A stretch of 64,000 bases of DNA from Paramecium sonneborni (Eukaryota; Ciliophora; Oligohymenophorea; Peniculida; Parameciidae), in the NCBI GenBank assembly GCA_905182985.1, contig CAJJDN010000034.1, positions 304,006 through 368,005 on the forward strand, read 5' to 3'. The first letter of the stretch is position 1. Each line of letters opens with the position of its first letter. The notes beneath the pieces were generated by a model. That model saw only the letters and a program-made list of their open reading frames with translations, did no database searches and was not told the DNA's origin. The position numbers and the translations under genes are program-made. Positions 1 through 11,956 of the stretch are shown here, in pieces.

Positions 1-1
1 T

Positions 2-88
2 GTTGCAAATAAAAATAATGATTTAATAATTGTTTTTTATCATGTAATGGATGGTAAATGGAAAGAAATCTCTCAATTTGCAAAATGA
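2..88 (+). CDS. C-terminal end of an unidentified protein (partial)
   Basis: The window opens inside a reading frame that runs 28 codons to a TGA. The last residues read VANKNNDLIIVFYHVMDG and then KWKEISQFAK. The mix of hydrophobic and charged residues and normal codon use look like genuine coding sequence. The next gene begins 164 bp downstream on the same strand. No family can be named from so short a piece, and the start lies outside the window. Confidence 0.55.
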   Translation, partial: VANKNNDLIIVFYHVMDGKWKEISQFAK

Positions 89-252
89 AAAATATTAGTC
101 CAAATTGTAATCATCCAATAGTTATGCATACATATCGATTATTTGATAAATGAAAATTTACATTTTCTTTCATGATGACAATTTTGATAATGATGGATTT
201 TGGAATAGAATGAGAGTGAATTGATAATATAATTAAATAATTCAAATATAGA

Positions 253-2271
253 ATGGATTTAAATTCAGATGAATTCTTTTTTGGAATAAATAAGTCTTTG
301 TATTTTAAGACAGAAGAGTAAAAGAATGAAATAAAAAAAATGGATCCAGAGTATATAACTCGAACGTATTTAATAATAAAATGTTAAGTGGAACTGATTT
401 TGTATTATTACCAAATTCACCTGAATTCATAAATCACAATGAACCATTTGAACCAATGTATATTCCAAAGTAAACAATATTGGAGGAAAGTTTAAGAAGA
501 GAAATAGAAAGGATATGTTTTGCAGATACTTTATTAAATAAAGTGGTTTTTGATTGTGCAGATCCTAGTCCATTTAATAAGGTATAAATAGTTAAATGTA
601 TTAATTATATAGGATAGTGATCCAAGTGTATATGGTTTAGAGGTTTTACCATATTATATACCTTAAACAAAAGAAGACTCAACTTTAGTATTTGAAAGTA
701 GATTTGAAAGTGGGAATTTAAGAAGAGCAATTCAAATGTAAGGATATAAAAAGTATGATAGATGTGATTATGAATACAATTTGATACTGAAACCAGATTA
801 TTATACTACAATGAATACTTAATGGTTTTATTTCTCATTATCAAATACAAGAAAGGATGTTGAATATCGATTCAATATAATAAATATGATGAAACCTGAT
901 TCATTATATAATTCTGGTATGAAACCATTAATGTATTCTGATTTAGGAGCAAAACATAAAAGTAGTAATTAAAATAAATATAGAAATTGGATGGTTTAGA
1001 GATGGACATGAAATATGTTATTATTAAAACAATATGAAAAGAAAGAATGGTGGGTTTTATTACACTTTAACATTTGCAGTTAAATTCTAATATGATTTTG
1101 ATTGTATTTATATAGCACATTGTTACCCTTATACATATACACATTTATGTAGATATCTTAAATAATTGGAATGTGATCCATCAAAGAAAAATAGAGTTAA
1201 AAGAAAATAATTATGTTAAACAATAGCTGGAAATACTTGTGATTTTTTAATTATTGGTGATTTTAATAATGGAAAAGAGAAAAAGGGAATTGTAATAACA
1301 TCTAGAGTTCATCCAGGTGAAACTATGGCTAGTTATGTAATGGAATATATGATAGATTTTTTAACTGGAAATACACATGAAGCTAGAATTCTAAGAGAGA
1401 ATTTTATATTTAAAATAGTTCCTATGCTTAATATAGATGGAGTAGTAAATGGAAATTATAGATGTAATTTAGCAGGTGTTGATTTAAATAGATAATGGAT
1501 TGATCCTAATAAAAAATAACATCCTACTATTTATCATACTAAATAATTAGTTAAAAAAACAAAAGAAGAAAGAGATTTAGTATTATTTTGTGATATTCAT
1601 GGTCATTCAAGAAAAAAGAATATATTTATGTATGGATGTTAAGGAAAAGATCCAAATAGAAAAGAATTAGTATTTCCTATGCTTAATAGAAATAATTGTA
1701 GCGTATTCTCATTTAAAGATTGCTGTTTCTTACTTTAAAAAGATAGAGAAGGTTCTGCAAGAGTAATAATATTATTATTAAATATAACAAGATTGCTTTA
1801 TGGAGAGAACTTTCAATAATTAATTGTTTTACATTAGAAATGTCATTTTGTGGAGCTGATTTTGGTAAATATGAATATTTTCATTTTAATTTGGATATCT
1901 ATAAAGAAATTGCTTAATCTTTTTGTTTATCAATAATAGATTGTTATGAACCAGAATAAATAAAGGTTAAGTAAGTGATGGAAGAGATAGAATAGAATAG
2001 TTTAAAGAATTAATAAAAAGATGATAAGAATAATTCAGGAGATGAAGGATCAGATTATTCTAATGATGATCCAAAAGATTAAGCAATGCCTTAATAAATT
2101 TAACTATAACAAAATGATTAATGTAAAAATAATAAAAATATAAATAAATATAGAACTAGGTTCATAGACTAAAAAACTTAAGAAAATACCACTTCTACCT
2201 CCAAAGAAAAAAAAAGGTTAATGAATATACATTAAGAATAATTAACTGATTATTTAATTTAAATTTTATGA
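253..2271 (+). CDS. M14 zinc carboxypeptidase, cytosolic carboxypeptidase (CCP/AGBL) type
   Basis: The spliced product is about 637 aa. The zinc motif [12 protein letters not shown] puts the first ligands at about H328 and E331. The third ligand His is in DIHGHS (about residue 424), and the likely catalytic Glu is in [12 protein letters not shown] (about 494). An N-terminal beta-domain segment with [12 protein letters not shown] precedes the catalytic domain, as in CCPs. Known members trim glutamate side chains or terminal residues from tubulin, which fits a ciliated cell, but the substrate here is inferred. Introns by frame are 366-388, 582-612, 962-983 and 1763-1791. The ATG at 253 is the first after in-frame TGAs at 211 and 217. 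The tail is Gln/Asn/Lys-rich, low complexity. The stop overlaps the next start (ATGA). Confidence 0.9.
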
Positions 2272-2959
2272 ATTATCCAGCATGGGGAACAGTTATGGGT
2301 TAACCTTTTGGTGTACCTGCTTATTCTAATACATATTTTGTATTTGATAGAAATAAGATTCATGAATACTAGAGTTATTGGCCAAAAGAGGAAACTGGAT
2401 TAGCAACAGATGTTTATATTGGATTTAAGTAAATCTCAAATCTTAAAAAAGATACCAATGTGTCGAATATGCTAGAAGATTTCTTACTTAATATTTTAAA
2501 GCTGCTTTTTAAGATGTTCCACATGCTCATCATATTTGGGCTTTAGAAACTATTGAAGATTGCACTAAGGAAGAAGGAACATTCCCATTTATTAATTATC
2601 CTAATGGCTCTAAAGAGTTTTTTGTTTATTAAATTTTAGACCACCTAAACTTGGAGATCTTATTATATATCCTTATTCAAAAGAACAAAGATTTGGTCAT
2701 GTTGCAGTTGTTATTAATGTTAATTTACAAGAAATGATTGTTGATATTGCTGAATAAAATTATGAAGAAGAAGGATGGGAATGTCCTCAATATGCAAGAA
2801 GATTAGTTTTATAAATTGAAAATGGATCATATTTACTTACTAATAAAAGAATCGGGTAACTATTTCAAATTTTTATCCTTTAGAAGGCCTTATGACAATT
2901 GGGACATTAATGAATAAATTTTAGGATGGAAGAGAATAGATTTCAATTCAAAATTATGA
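2268..2959 (+). CDS. CHAP-domain amidase resembling the glutathionylspermidine amidase domain
   Basis: The product is about 205 aa. The N-terminus GTVMGQPFGVPAYSNTY matches the opening of the amidase half of bacterial glutathionylspermidine synthetase/amidase. The nucleophile Cys sits in YQCVEYARRF (about C57) and the His in RFGHVAVV (about H129), the order expected for a CHAP cysteine peptidase/amidase. The acidic residue needed to complete the site was not assigned. No synthetase (ATP-grasp) half follows, so it should hydrolyse an amide bond rather than make one. The substrate is unknown. Introns are 2429-2451, 2617-2639 and 2856-2883, and the spliced length is 206 codons. The start ATG overlaps the carboxypeptidase TGA by 4 bp, which is odd for a nuclear gene. 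Confidence 0.85.
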
Positions 2960-3176
2960 TTTCTAATTCATATTTAACATTTTAAATTCAAATTTTTTTA
3001 TTATTTTATTTTAATTCTTTTTCCTTATTTTCTTTAAAAAAAAAAGATTAATAATATTCTTAAAATTAATACATTATTCAAATTAACAATCTTTTCTCAA
3101 AAATACTTATCCCATATATTATTCGATTACTGTGGTATATTTATTAATTATTAAGGATCTTTATCAAAAATTATAG

Positions 3177-4360
3177 AAAATTTCTATTCATATTAACTGA
3201 TTTCTTAATTCATACTCTATTTTAATTAATTATTCCGAAACCTAGAAATTCCTGAATTTATAATCCTTATTGGCATATATTTTAAATCATAATATAGATT
3301 TGAAAATTAATTATCTGTTCTTTTTATATTGAATTTAATAAGATTATTTAAAATTTGACATAGGAAGAATTTAATAATAAAATCAATAACAGTTCTAATA
3401 GTTCTATTTTTTTGGATATTCTAGTTTAATTTCATTTTATATATATAAAAATTATTATTTATTTGGATAGATTTTCTCTATTACGCTGCCATTGAATCCT
3501 AAAAACATAATAATTTAAATGAAATATACTTGATGATATCATTAATCCTGTAATTATTTAGTTGATTGTAGATTATTAACTATATCTTTTCAGAACTTAG
3601 GAATAAAAGAAGATTGGATATAGGACTATGAAAATAATCTAAGCATCGTAGTTATTTTGGAAAGTGTTAGAGTGAGTATTTCCCTACATGCACTAAGAGT
3701 TCCATTTATATTTTTGACCTATTAAAACACAAACATGGATTCTCATTTATTAAAAAATACAAGCTAAGGAAAATAAAATAAATTTAAATAATTTTAATAA
3801 AACTTCAATCAAATTAAATCGCAATATAAGCTTAGTAAGAATAAATTCAATTCTGATTAATAATCTTCAATAATATATCTTTGAGAATTCTCTATTGTTT
3901 TTTAATACTAGCTTTCTATTATATCTTTTATTTTAGACATTGAATCTTGTTAAAAATTAGCAAGATCAACTATTTATTTAAAAACATTGATTTCAAAATC
4001 TTCATTTAAATTACTATAATCATCAAAAGTAATATCTAATTTATATTTCTATTTGATTTAATCATTTAATAAATTACAAAAATTTCTTATTTCCTATTAA
4101 TATTAAATTTAATGTGTTTCAATTATTGAACAGATATCTTCGAAATCTTATACTAATTTATCAAAATTATTTGGATTTAAATAACAATTTTATAATAAAA
4201 TTGCTTTTAAAACTGGAAGTGTCATTATTTTCTGATTCATATTTTTAGATAATAAGAGACCATCTAACTTTTAAATTTCTTAATCACTAAATTAGATCTT
4301 AAATATTTATTCCTTATTTTTTTCTATATTTTTAAACCTTTCTCTAAGTTTCTATAGACA
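3177..4360. repeat. Copy 1 of an exact 1184-bp direct repeat (probable assembly duplicate)
   Basis: The segment starting aaaatttctattcatatt recurs as copy 2 at 4362-5545, with the same length and no difference noticed between the copies. The copies are separated by one N at 4361. It holds only the 3' part of the gene that is complete beside copy 2, as expected if two overlapping contig ends were joined without merging. Confidence 0.93.
3809..4360 (-). pseudogene. Orphan 3' end of the pseudokinase-like gene, duplicated by assembly
   Basis: This minus-strand frame repeats the C-terminal part of the protein encoded at 4994-6235 and ends in the same TGA (3809-3811). It is cut off at the N with no 5' part. 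It is best read as an assembly artefact, not a real second gene. Confidence 0.85.
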
Positions 4361-4361
4361 N
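4361..4361. other. Single N: contig junction or gap placeholder
   Basis: This is the only ambiguous base noticed in the window. It lies exactly between two identical 1184-bp segments, so it marks a scaffold join rather than a sequencing ambiguity. Confidence 0.95.
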
Positions 4362-4993
4362 AAAATTTCTATTCATATTAACTGATTTCTTAATTCATAC
4401 TCTATTTTAATTAATTATTCCGAAACCTAGAAATTCCTGAATTTATAATCCTTATTGGCATATATTTTAAATCATAATATAGATTTGAAAATTAATTATC
4501 TGTTCTTTTTATATTGAATTTAATAAGATTATTTAAAATTTGACATAGGAAGAATTTAATAATAAAATCAATAACAGTTCTAATAGTTCTATTTTTTTGG
4601 ATATTCTAGTTTAATTTCATTTTATATATATAAAAATTATTATTTATTTGGATAGATTTTCTCTATTACGCTGCCATTGAATCCTAAAAACATAATAATT
4701 TAAATGAAATATACTTGATGATATCATTAATCCTGTAATTATTTAGTTGATTGTAGATTATTAACTATATCTTTTCAGAACTTAGGAATAAAAGAAGATT
4801 GGATATAGGACTATGAAAATAATCTAAGCATCGTAGTTATTTTGGAAAGTGTTAGAGTGAGTATTTCCCTACATGCACTAAGAGTTCCATTTATATTTTT
4901 GACCTATTAAAACACAAACATGGATTCTCATTTATTAAAAAATACAAGCTAAGGAAAATAAAATAAATTTAAATAATTTTAATAAAACTTCAA
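4362..4993 (-). other. Unresolved segment downstream of the pseudokinase-like gene
   Basis: Several minus-strand stretches stay open here, for example a frame reading SEKIQLIIYNQLNNYRIND followed by an intron-like GTA...TAG element at 4684-4714 and then IQWQRNRENLSK. I could not connect these to the upstream stop or to a start ATG. They may be a small gene or a missed 3' exon. The same sequence occurs at 3177-3808. The 2960-3176 interval shows only AT-rich filler. Confidence 0.25.
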
Positions 4994-5545
4994 TCAAATT
5001 AAATCGCAATATAAGCTTAGTAAGAATAAATTCAATTCTGATTAATAATCTTCAATAATATATCTTTGAGAATTCTCTATTGTTTTTTAATACTAGCTTT
5101 CTATTATATCTTTTATTTTAGACATTGAATCTTGTTAAAAATTAGCAAGATCAACTATTTATTTAAAAACATTGATTTCAAAATCTTCATTTAAATTACT
5201 ATAATCATCAAAAGTAATATCTAATTTATATTTCTATTTGATTTAATCATTTAATAAATTACAAAAATTTCTTATTTCCTATTAATATTAAATTTAATGT
5301 GTTTCAATTATTGAACAGATATCTTCGAAATCTTATACTAATTTATCAAAATTATTTGGATTTAAATAACAATTTTATAATAAAATTGCTTTTAAAACTG
5401 GAAGTGTCATTATTTTCTGATTCATATTTTTAGATAATAAGAGACCATCTAACTTTTAAATTTCTTAATCACTAAATTAGATCTTAAATATTTATTCCTT
5501 ATTTTTTTCTATATTTTTAAACCTTTCTCTAAGTTTCTATAGACA
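4362..5545. repeat. Copy 2 of the exact 1184-bp direct repeat
   Basis: It matches 3177-4360 at an offset of 1185 bp. This copy continues into unique sequence at 5546 that completes the pseudokinase-like gene, so it is the biologically meaningful one. The true genome probably has one copy, running from 3176 straight into this unit. Confidence 0.93.
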
Positions 5546-6235
5546 TTCAGAGAAGTTTCCAATTAATTACTTAAGTGAAGATTTATCTTCTAAGTGACTT
5601 GGATCTACCTTTTAATTCATAAAGTATAGCAACTCTTCTATAATCTGCTTTATATCTTTAATATCTTTAGAATTTTTTTCTTCGAACGATCGATTGAAAA
5701 ATTCATTACTTACATCAAAATTAATAAAAATCACATCTATTGATGAAAAATTATCTTATAAATACATTTATTCTTTAGTTGAAGTTATTAATATATTTTC
5801 TAAGCAAATTCTATTATGAAATAATTAATAACGATTTAAATTGCAATAATATTCGTTCACAATACTCCAAATCAGTACTTTTAAAATCAACTCGAAAAGT
5901 TAATTTTAATTGCTAAGCTTATTTTAAAGCTTTTCAATAAAAATCTTAAGAGGTAGTATTCTCAAATGATTAAATTAGTAATATTCATTATGGATTTATT
6001 ATGAATTATTATGAATTAAATTATCCTGCTCTTCATTTCGTTTAAGGTCATGTTGCGTCGAAAATGTGTTTCTTCTCTTAAAATATTGATCAATTTTTCC
6101 AATATAATTTGATTAATCTTAATTTATCTATTTTTTAACATAGTAAATAATCTCCGTTTTTTCCACCATCTGTTTTTAGTTAATGGTTTATTTTTCTTCA
6201 AAATTTTTATGGATAAATGATTGGGATTATGACAT
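4994..6235 (-). CDS. Divergent pseudokinase-like / coiled-coil protein
   Basis: An intronless minus-strand frame of 414 codons runs from ATG at 6235 to TGA at 4994-4996. About residues 140-200 look like a decayed kinase core: HNRICLENILIT resembles the catalytic loop (H-R-x-x-x-x-E-N-I-L-I), and a DVIFINFDVSNEF segment stands where DFG would be. The catalytic Asp of HRD is missing, so it is probably inactive if it is a kinase relative. The C-terminal half is long, helical and rich in Lys, Gln and Glu (FSECLQKLRERFKNIEKNKE), as in coiled coils. The similarity is weak and the name is an inference. Its 3' half lies in the duplicated unit. Confidence 0.6.
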
Positions 6236-6494
6236 TAAATTTTGAAAAAAATTTTATTTATTTATAAAATGTATATTAATTTATTTATTTATAAGAAAAT
6301 TATTAAATAATGTTCATTTTATATGTTCATTATTTAACAAAATTTAGTATAAAATGGATTGATTTCAATATTTCATAAAGGAATAATTGAAATTTTTGCA
6401 TCCAATACAAATCCAATATTGTAGTAGTTTATTTTACATTTCTATTGAATAAATATATAAATTTATTTATTTATTTATTAAATGACAAAACATT

Positions 6495-8282
6495 TCATTC
6501 ACATGCAATTTTGTAGTCAAAACTTGTTAATGCAATTTAAAATGCCTATAAAGGAGAAATAGGATATTAAAAATCTAAATTAAATAGATCCTCCCCAACT
6601 CTTCCAAATTATAATAAAATATTGTCTTCTTTATTTTCTAAAATAAGTTGAAAATTTTTAACACTAGGTTTATCTACTCTTTAATAGAAATTAAGAACAA
6701 AAGCCTTATATTTACTATTCCATTAAGGTGGTCTATTAACATAAGTTACAATATGATCTCTATTATTATTTACAAATTCTTTAAGCATTCCATCCTTAGA
6801 ATTGATAGGTTTGAAAACATAGAGTTATTCTCTTTCATCTAATTTTGGTAATAAAACCTTAATAAAAATAATATAATACCACCATTTTTCTGGGACCTTT
6901 TGATCCTAGAATATTACTTTCATATTAAACAATTCCTAATTATTATCTAATTTTAGATTAATCTTTAGTTTTATCAGGATTAAATCCTGCATCATATAAA
7001 ATAAATTCAGTTCCCATGAAATTGCTTCTTACTTTTCCAATAAAATTATCACCTTTTTCTAAATCTTCCCTTGACATAGAAATAATATAATTGCTAGTAT
7101 TATTACAAGCTCTCTTTTTTGCACTCATTAAATACTAAAAGCCATTAGATAAATGAATATGATATTTAGGATAAAATCTACTCATTCCACTTTTGTCTCT
7201 TTTTATCGTACATTAAATCATACCTCCTTTAGGTGATGGATTTAATAGAAAATATTTCTTTCCATGTAGCATCTCTATAGAAATTAAAGCAGGGGGATAT
7301 GGACATGTTTATTTTGGTTATTCTTAAAACATTTATTAGATTTCGGAGTTTTTGTCTTTTTATTCTATTATTTCTGGTGTTTCATGATTTAAGTCTGTTT
7401 ATATTTTATCATGTTATTATTTCAATTCTTTTCTTATCTCTTATTCTTTTTATTATTATGATAATAATTCTTCATCATTTTCTTGAACTATAATTTCTTA
7501 TAACTCCTGATAATTATTATTATTTTATATTATATTCTCTTCATTTTAAACTATCTACTATTAAATTATAATCTAATCTTCTTCAACTTCTATTTCTTAT
7601 TTTTTACTTTCTTTTATTTTACTATCTACAAATTTTATTTTATTATCTTATTTCAAAAGTTAAGGTAAAGAATCATCTTTATTTAATTTTTATCCAGGCT
7701 CATAATATTAATTATGATTATTTCCAATTATAGAAAACTTATATTAATTTTAATACTTACTTTCTCAATTTCTAATTCAAAATCTTAACCATATGTGGAT
7801 TCATTTTGACCAAGTTTTTTTTTATATTATTGATTACTCTATAATACACTTAACTATTTGAATTCTACTGTCTCTTTTGGTTTTGTATATTTTTTAGGCT
7901 ACTTATAATTTCATTTTTTAATACTTTAGTTTCTTCCTATATAATTTAATTATCCATTAATGGATTAGTATATTTTTTTGTATTATCTAATTCTGGATCT
8001 GAATCAAATTAAACTAAACTTTCATAAATTTCATCATTTTGTATTATTTAAGATTCTAATTATTTCTTCTATTATTATTCAATCTCTTTCTGAAACCTTT
8101 ATTAAAATTTTTACTTATTAAATTCTACTCAAAGGTTTATTTTCTTATTTTTGCTCCTCTGTTTTTTTAACTTAAAATTTAGTTACGTTTGATCGTCCTT
8201 TTTGTTATGATTTTTAATTAACATAAGAATTTTGATTAGCACTTTCTTGAGCTTCCTCTATTAATTAAGAATTGATGAACAT
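6495..8282 (-). CDS. Tubby-like protein (Tub C-terminal domain)
   Basis: The spliced product is about 561 aa. The C-terminal 260 residues form a full Tub domain. It opens with FLLNPSPKGGMIQCTIKR and SGMSRFYPKYHIHLSNG, then GDNFIGKVRSNFMGTEFILY, NILGSKGPRKMVVLLP and the terminal PLQAFQIALTSFDYKIACE. Tub domains bind phosphoinositides and in cilia act as adaptors for membrane-protein delivery; that role here is inferred. The N-terminal 270 residues are Gln/Glu/Lys-rich and low complexity. The introns I used are 28, 29, 23 and 22 nt; the first two, in the low-complexity part, are the least certain. A second Tubby-like gene starts 44 bp upstream on the same strand. Confidence 0.9.
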
Positions 8283-8326
8283 TAAAAAAACTTTATTAAT
8301 TTATAATGTCTATATTAATTATTAAT

Positions 8327-9320
8327 TCAATCTGATGCTCTTGATACGAAACATGACATTGCTATTTAAAAAGCCTACAAAGGTAAAATTGGCCATTAAA
8401 AGTCGAGATTATATAATCCTTTTTCAATTTTTCCCAAAAGAAAGAAAACCTAATTTTTACCTTATTGACATAATTATAAATTTTTAGATGATGCTATCAA
8501 AGCTCTATTGTAAAATGGTAAAACGAAAGATTTTGCTTGTGGACTATATTCTGGTTCTCTATTTTAAAATTCTTAAAAATTTTTTGGTTAACCATCAAAG
8601 TATTTACATTTTTCTAATCGATATTCATACATTTCATTATTTGAGTTTAATTCTGGCAAGTATACCTATTTTTAATCATTAAATTACTCTAATTTTATGT
8701 GGTTTCTTCTTTCCTGTTTTTTAATAATTAGCTCCACCTATACATAATCTTTACATATTAATTGAAGAACATTTTTTTGGACTTACTTTATTATCAAGAA
8801 AAATAAAATTTTTTCCATAATTATCCCACTTTAATTTCCCAGCAAAGTAATTTGAACCTGACTATTTAATTACAATTTTCCGTTTAAAAAAAGTATGAAA
8901 TTTTTCAGCAATTAAAATTGGTAAATCAAACATTGTCAACTCATATTTTGCATTTTCTTTTGGAGATTAGTTTGTTATCTTACGAATTTAACATTGTAAA
9001 ATTCCATTTCTTTAAAGAGGCTACAAAATAAATTAAATCTTATCAAATGGAATTCTTAACTCTTTAAATGGATTAGGATAAATTAAACATTTTTAATCAT
9101 CTTAGTTCTATCCAATTTTATTCTCATTTTCAAATAATTCATGTTTAATTGAAAATAAGACATTCTCAGATTCTTCATTTTTGGTTTAATCTTAGTTGAT
9201 TTCTTTTAATGGAGATTCTGCTTCCATAGATTCAAGTTTTGAAATTGAAACCTCTTCTTAAGGTATTAGTAATCCATTTTTTTATTTACTACTTCCAAAA
9301 AGTATATTTGATTTATTCAT
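8327..9320 (-). CDS. Second, divergent Tubby-like protein
   Basis: The product is about 323 aa with one 22-nt intron before VYLPELNSNNEMYEYR. It follows the Tub pattern in reduced form: YFAGKLKWDNYGKNFIFLD aligns with the Tub IGKLRSNFLGT strand, CIGGANYQKTGKKKPHKIR with the LG..GPRKM segment, FVLPFYNRALIASSKNLQL with VLNF.GRV..PSVKNFQL, and the end PLQAFQIAMSCFVSRAS matches the neighbour's LQAFQIA C-terminus. The N-terminus is short, with no long Gln-rich tail. It lies head to tail with the other Tubby gene, suggesting tandem duplication followed by strong divergence. The membrane-binding residues look poorly kept. Confidence 0.78.
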
Positions 9321-9398
9321 AATAAAAATATTAGAGTTAATTGTTAACAAAGTAAATATTATTGTAAAAAATTTTGCAATAAAATAAACAAAATAATT

Positions 9399-10862
9399 TC
9401 ATTATAATTATTCCTAATATTTATTTTGAACTTAAACTTAATTTATTTAATAATCTAATAGTGGTATTTATTCCTTCTAATCAGAAAGTAAAATTTATGG
9501 TTCTACATTTTTCTCTTTAGATTAATCTTCTTCTATTTGAGAATTTTCATTCTATACTTCTAATATCTCTTGATTATTTAAAAAAAATTAAGCTAATAAA
9601 TAACTCCACAAACAAATCATTATTTAAGCATTTCTCTATCTAAGATTATCAATTTTATTTTCCAATTCAGGATAATTAAAAAGCATATTTGTATAAAATA
9701 TTAGGAATTCATAGTCGCATCTTAATAAAATTTATTCAATTTCTTATCCTGGTGATTAATGAAAAATTATTTTGTGATCAAGATTACCAAAATTTAATTT
9801 TTTATGACTACAAATTATTATAAGTCTTTTTAATTAACCTTCATCTTTTTTAAGTGTTTCATCTATGATAGCCATATATCCATGTTAAAAGTTATCTTTA
9901 ATATCATTAATGGTATCTATATTTAGATGATATTATTCCATAAAAGTAATAATAATCTCACTCATTTGATTCTTTAATTTATATTTTTGCTATTAATCAT
10001 ATCTTTTTTTAAATCTCGTTGAATTTCTAGTACATTCAATTGTATTAGATCCAATAGTTTTTAAGGATATCAAAAGATCAAATATAAATTTACTTTATTA
10101 ACCATATATATTAATTGTCCTTCCTGTAGATTTATTACAGATCATTAGATTAAGTATTGGAATTAATAAAGGTGTTAAGCATTTAATAAACTAAATATAT
10201 GATTGACAGAAATTGTTTCCTGCATTAATTAATTATTATAACATCTAACATCCACTAAATTTAACACTTGGAAAAAATAGATCTTATTTTATTGAAAATC
10301 TAAAAATGTAATTTTCTTAAAGATAAGGCATTCTTCTAATATCAACTATTATATTTGTCTACTCATTAATATTTTCTTATAAAAATAATCGAATGGGTAA
10401 ATATTCTAAATATAATTATATAATCTCTAAATTTAAACAAGAATCATCTTTAATATTTTGCCATCTTTTTGGCCATTATCTTTTTATTAATTGAGAGATT
10501 AAATCATTTTGATTCATATAAAATTATCCAAAAAGCTTGTCTCTAATAACTCTACCATATGTCTTATCATTTATTAAATCATATGCAATCTTAATCCAAA
10601 ATTCCATTGTTGTCCATCTTTTTTTTTTAAATTCACATAAACAAATCTTGAGAGTTTCTGATTAAATAACAGCACTGATAATATAATTTAAATTCTTTTA
10701 TTTATAATTATTCCATTCCTTCAATAATTTTCCCTCCCTCTTAAGTAGTCCATCATCATTTACTTTCTAAATGTTTAATCTTTTAAATTTCTATAAGTCA
10801 TCTTCATAATATTAATCCAATTAAATCGTTATTTCTCTAAATGAATGAATTTTCATATACAT
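9399..10862 (-). CDS. Hypothetical protein, intronless, 487 aa
   Basis: A single open frame of 488 codons runs from ATG at 10862 to TGA at 9399-9401. I do not recognise a family. It is mostly helical, with hydrophobic segments such as YIQFIKCLTPLLIPILNLM (about residue 230) that could be buried helices or one weak membrane span. A middle region is basic (NSTRFKKRYDQQQKYKLKN). The C-terminal 60 residues are Gln/Glu-rich and probably disordered. Two Trp-containing stretches (KKRWTTMEFWIKIAYDLI and RQWPKRWQNIK) near residues 80-130 could guide a profile search. It shares a 206-bp divergent upstream region with the gene at 11069. Confidence 0.75.
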
Positions 10863-11068
10863 TTTTCCTCTACTTTAAATATTCTAAATTATAGTATTTT
10901 CAAATAAACATAATACTATTCCAAAAATCATTCGTAATATTGTCTAATTATTTCTTAGCTCATGATTTTATTTATAAACAATCTATTATTATAAAATCTT
11001 TAGTTACTTTATAATTTTAATTCGTAATTATTGATATTTGTTAAAATTTATTATATAAAATAATTGTT
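10863..11068. promoter_or_regulatory. Divergent intergenic region (206 bp)
   Basis: It separates the minus-strand gene starting at 10862 from the plus-strand gene starting at 11069, so it must hold both promoters. It is very AT-rich and no specific motif was recognised. Confidence 0.35.
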
Positions 11069-11929
11069 ATGAGCAAAAAAACTAATTCTTATTTAGATTT
11101 TACAAAGTAATATAGAAATCTAAGTTACAAGCCAGTATAAGAGGCTTATGATAAAATAGATAATCCAGCAACTAAATTTGATAATTTTTTAAAGACATCC
11201 ATTTTTTCTAAAAGACTTGAAAAATCATCATTAAATTAATCAGAATTATATCCTAAAATGAGAGGACCTACAAAACCTGATTACTTTTTTATTGAACATT
11301 ATCCAAGATTTAAAGAAGATTTGAATTGCAATTAAAAGATTTTTGGATAGAAGTAAACTCAGTTTCATAGTGATATTTTCGAAAATATTAGAAATGATTT
11401 TAAATAGAAGAATTATTCTTTTCAATATAACTCTGAGAAGTTAGATTATTCTAAAGATTTAGGATTACCAATAGAACCATAATAAAGAATAAAAGAATTA
11501 TAATTAATTAAAAAAGAATAAGAATTATATAAATCTTTAAGATAAGATGTAAATTTCTTAAATCGAAAAAAAAGGATTTTAGAAAATTTGCATAAGAGTG
11601 AAACTTCAAGTTAATCTAAACATAGAAATTTAAGTATAATATTAATATATATAATGTTAGGTTATGATAAATATCGTAATTAGAATGAATGTCTTGAATT
11701 TAATAATACAAATGGTTTTATTGGTGATCAAATGAATTTATCCTTCCATCTTTCTAAAGATTGGAATATTAAAAAAAGATGTGATACATAAAGATTAAAT
11801 ACTTTTGATAGAGTCATAAGCTAAAAGCCAACAAATATTAAAATAAATACAGAGAGAATGAATTATTTGAAATTTAGAGAAAACTGTGGAAGAGATTATA
11901 AAATTGTGAATTTAACAAAAGATGAATGA
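11069..11929 (+). CDS. Hypothetical basic protein, about 277 aa
   Basis: The frame opens MSKKTNSYLDFTKQYRNL and ends LTKDE before a TGA at 11927. The protein is basic, rich in Lys, Asn and Gln, with a probable coiled-coil stretch near residues 150-190 (RIKELQLIKKEQELYKSLRQ). No known domain was recognised. A 27-nt GTA...TAG intron interrupts the frame after RNLS; it is a multiple of three without TGA, so the frame stays open whether or not it is removed. The removal is inferred from its intron-like ends. It converges with the large kinase gene, the two stops being only 28 bp apart. Confidence 0.72.
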
Positions 11930-11956
11930 TTTTTTTTTACTGAATGCAAAATTTAT

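Noticed and set aside
3809..6235. A genuine tandem duplication of the pseudokinase-like gene
   Set aside because: Copies match exactly and abut at an N, and the left copy lacks a 5' end; an assembly overlap explains this better.
6648..8682. Several plus-strand hydrophobic ORFs opposite the Tubby-like genes
   Set aside because: They are antisense shadows of well-supported Tub-domain exons, with composition typical of reversed AT-rich coding sequence.
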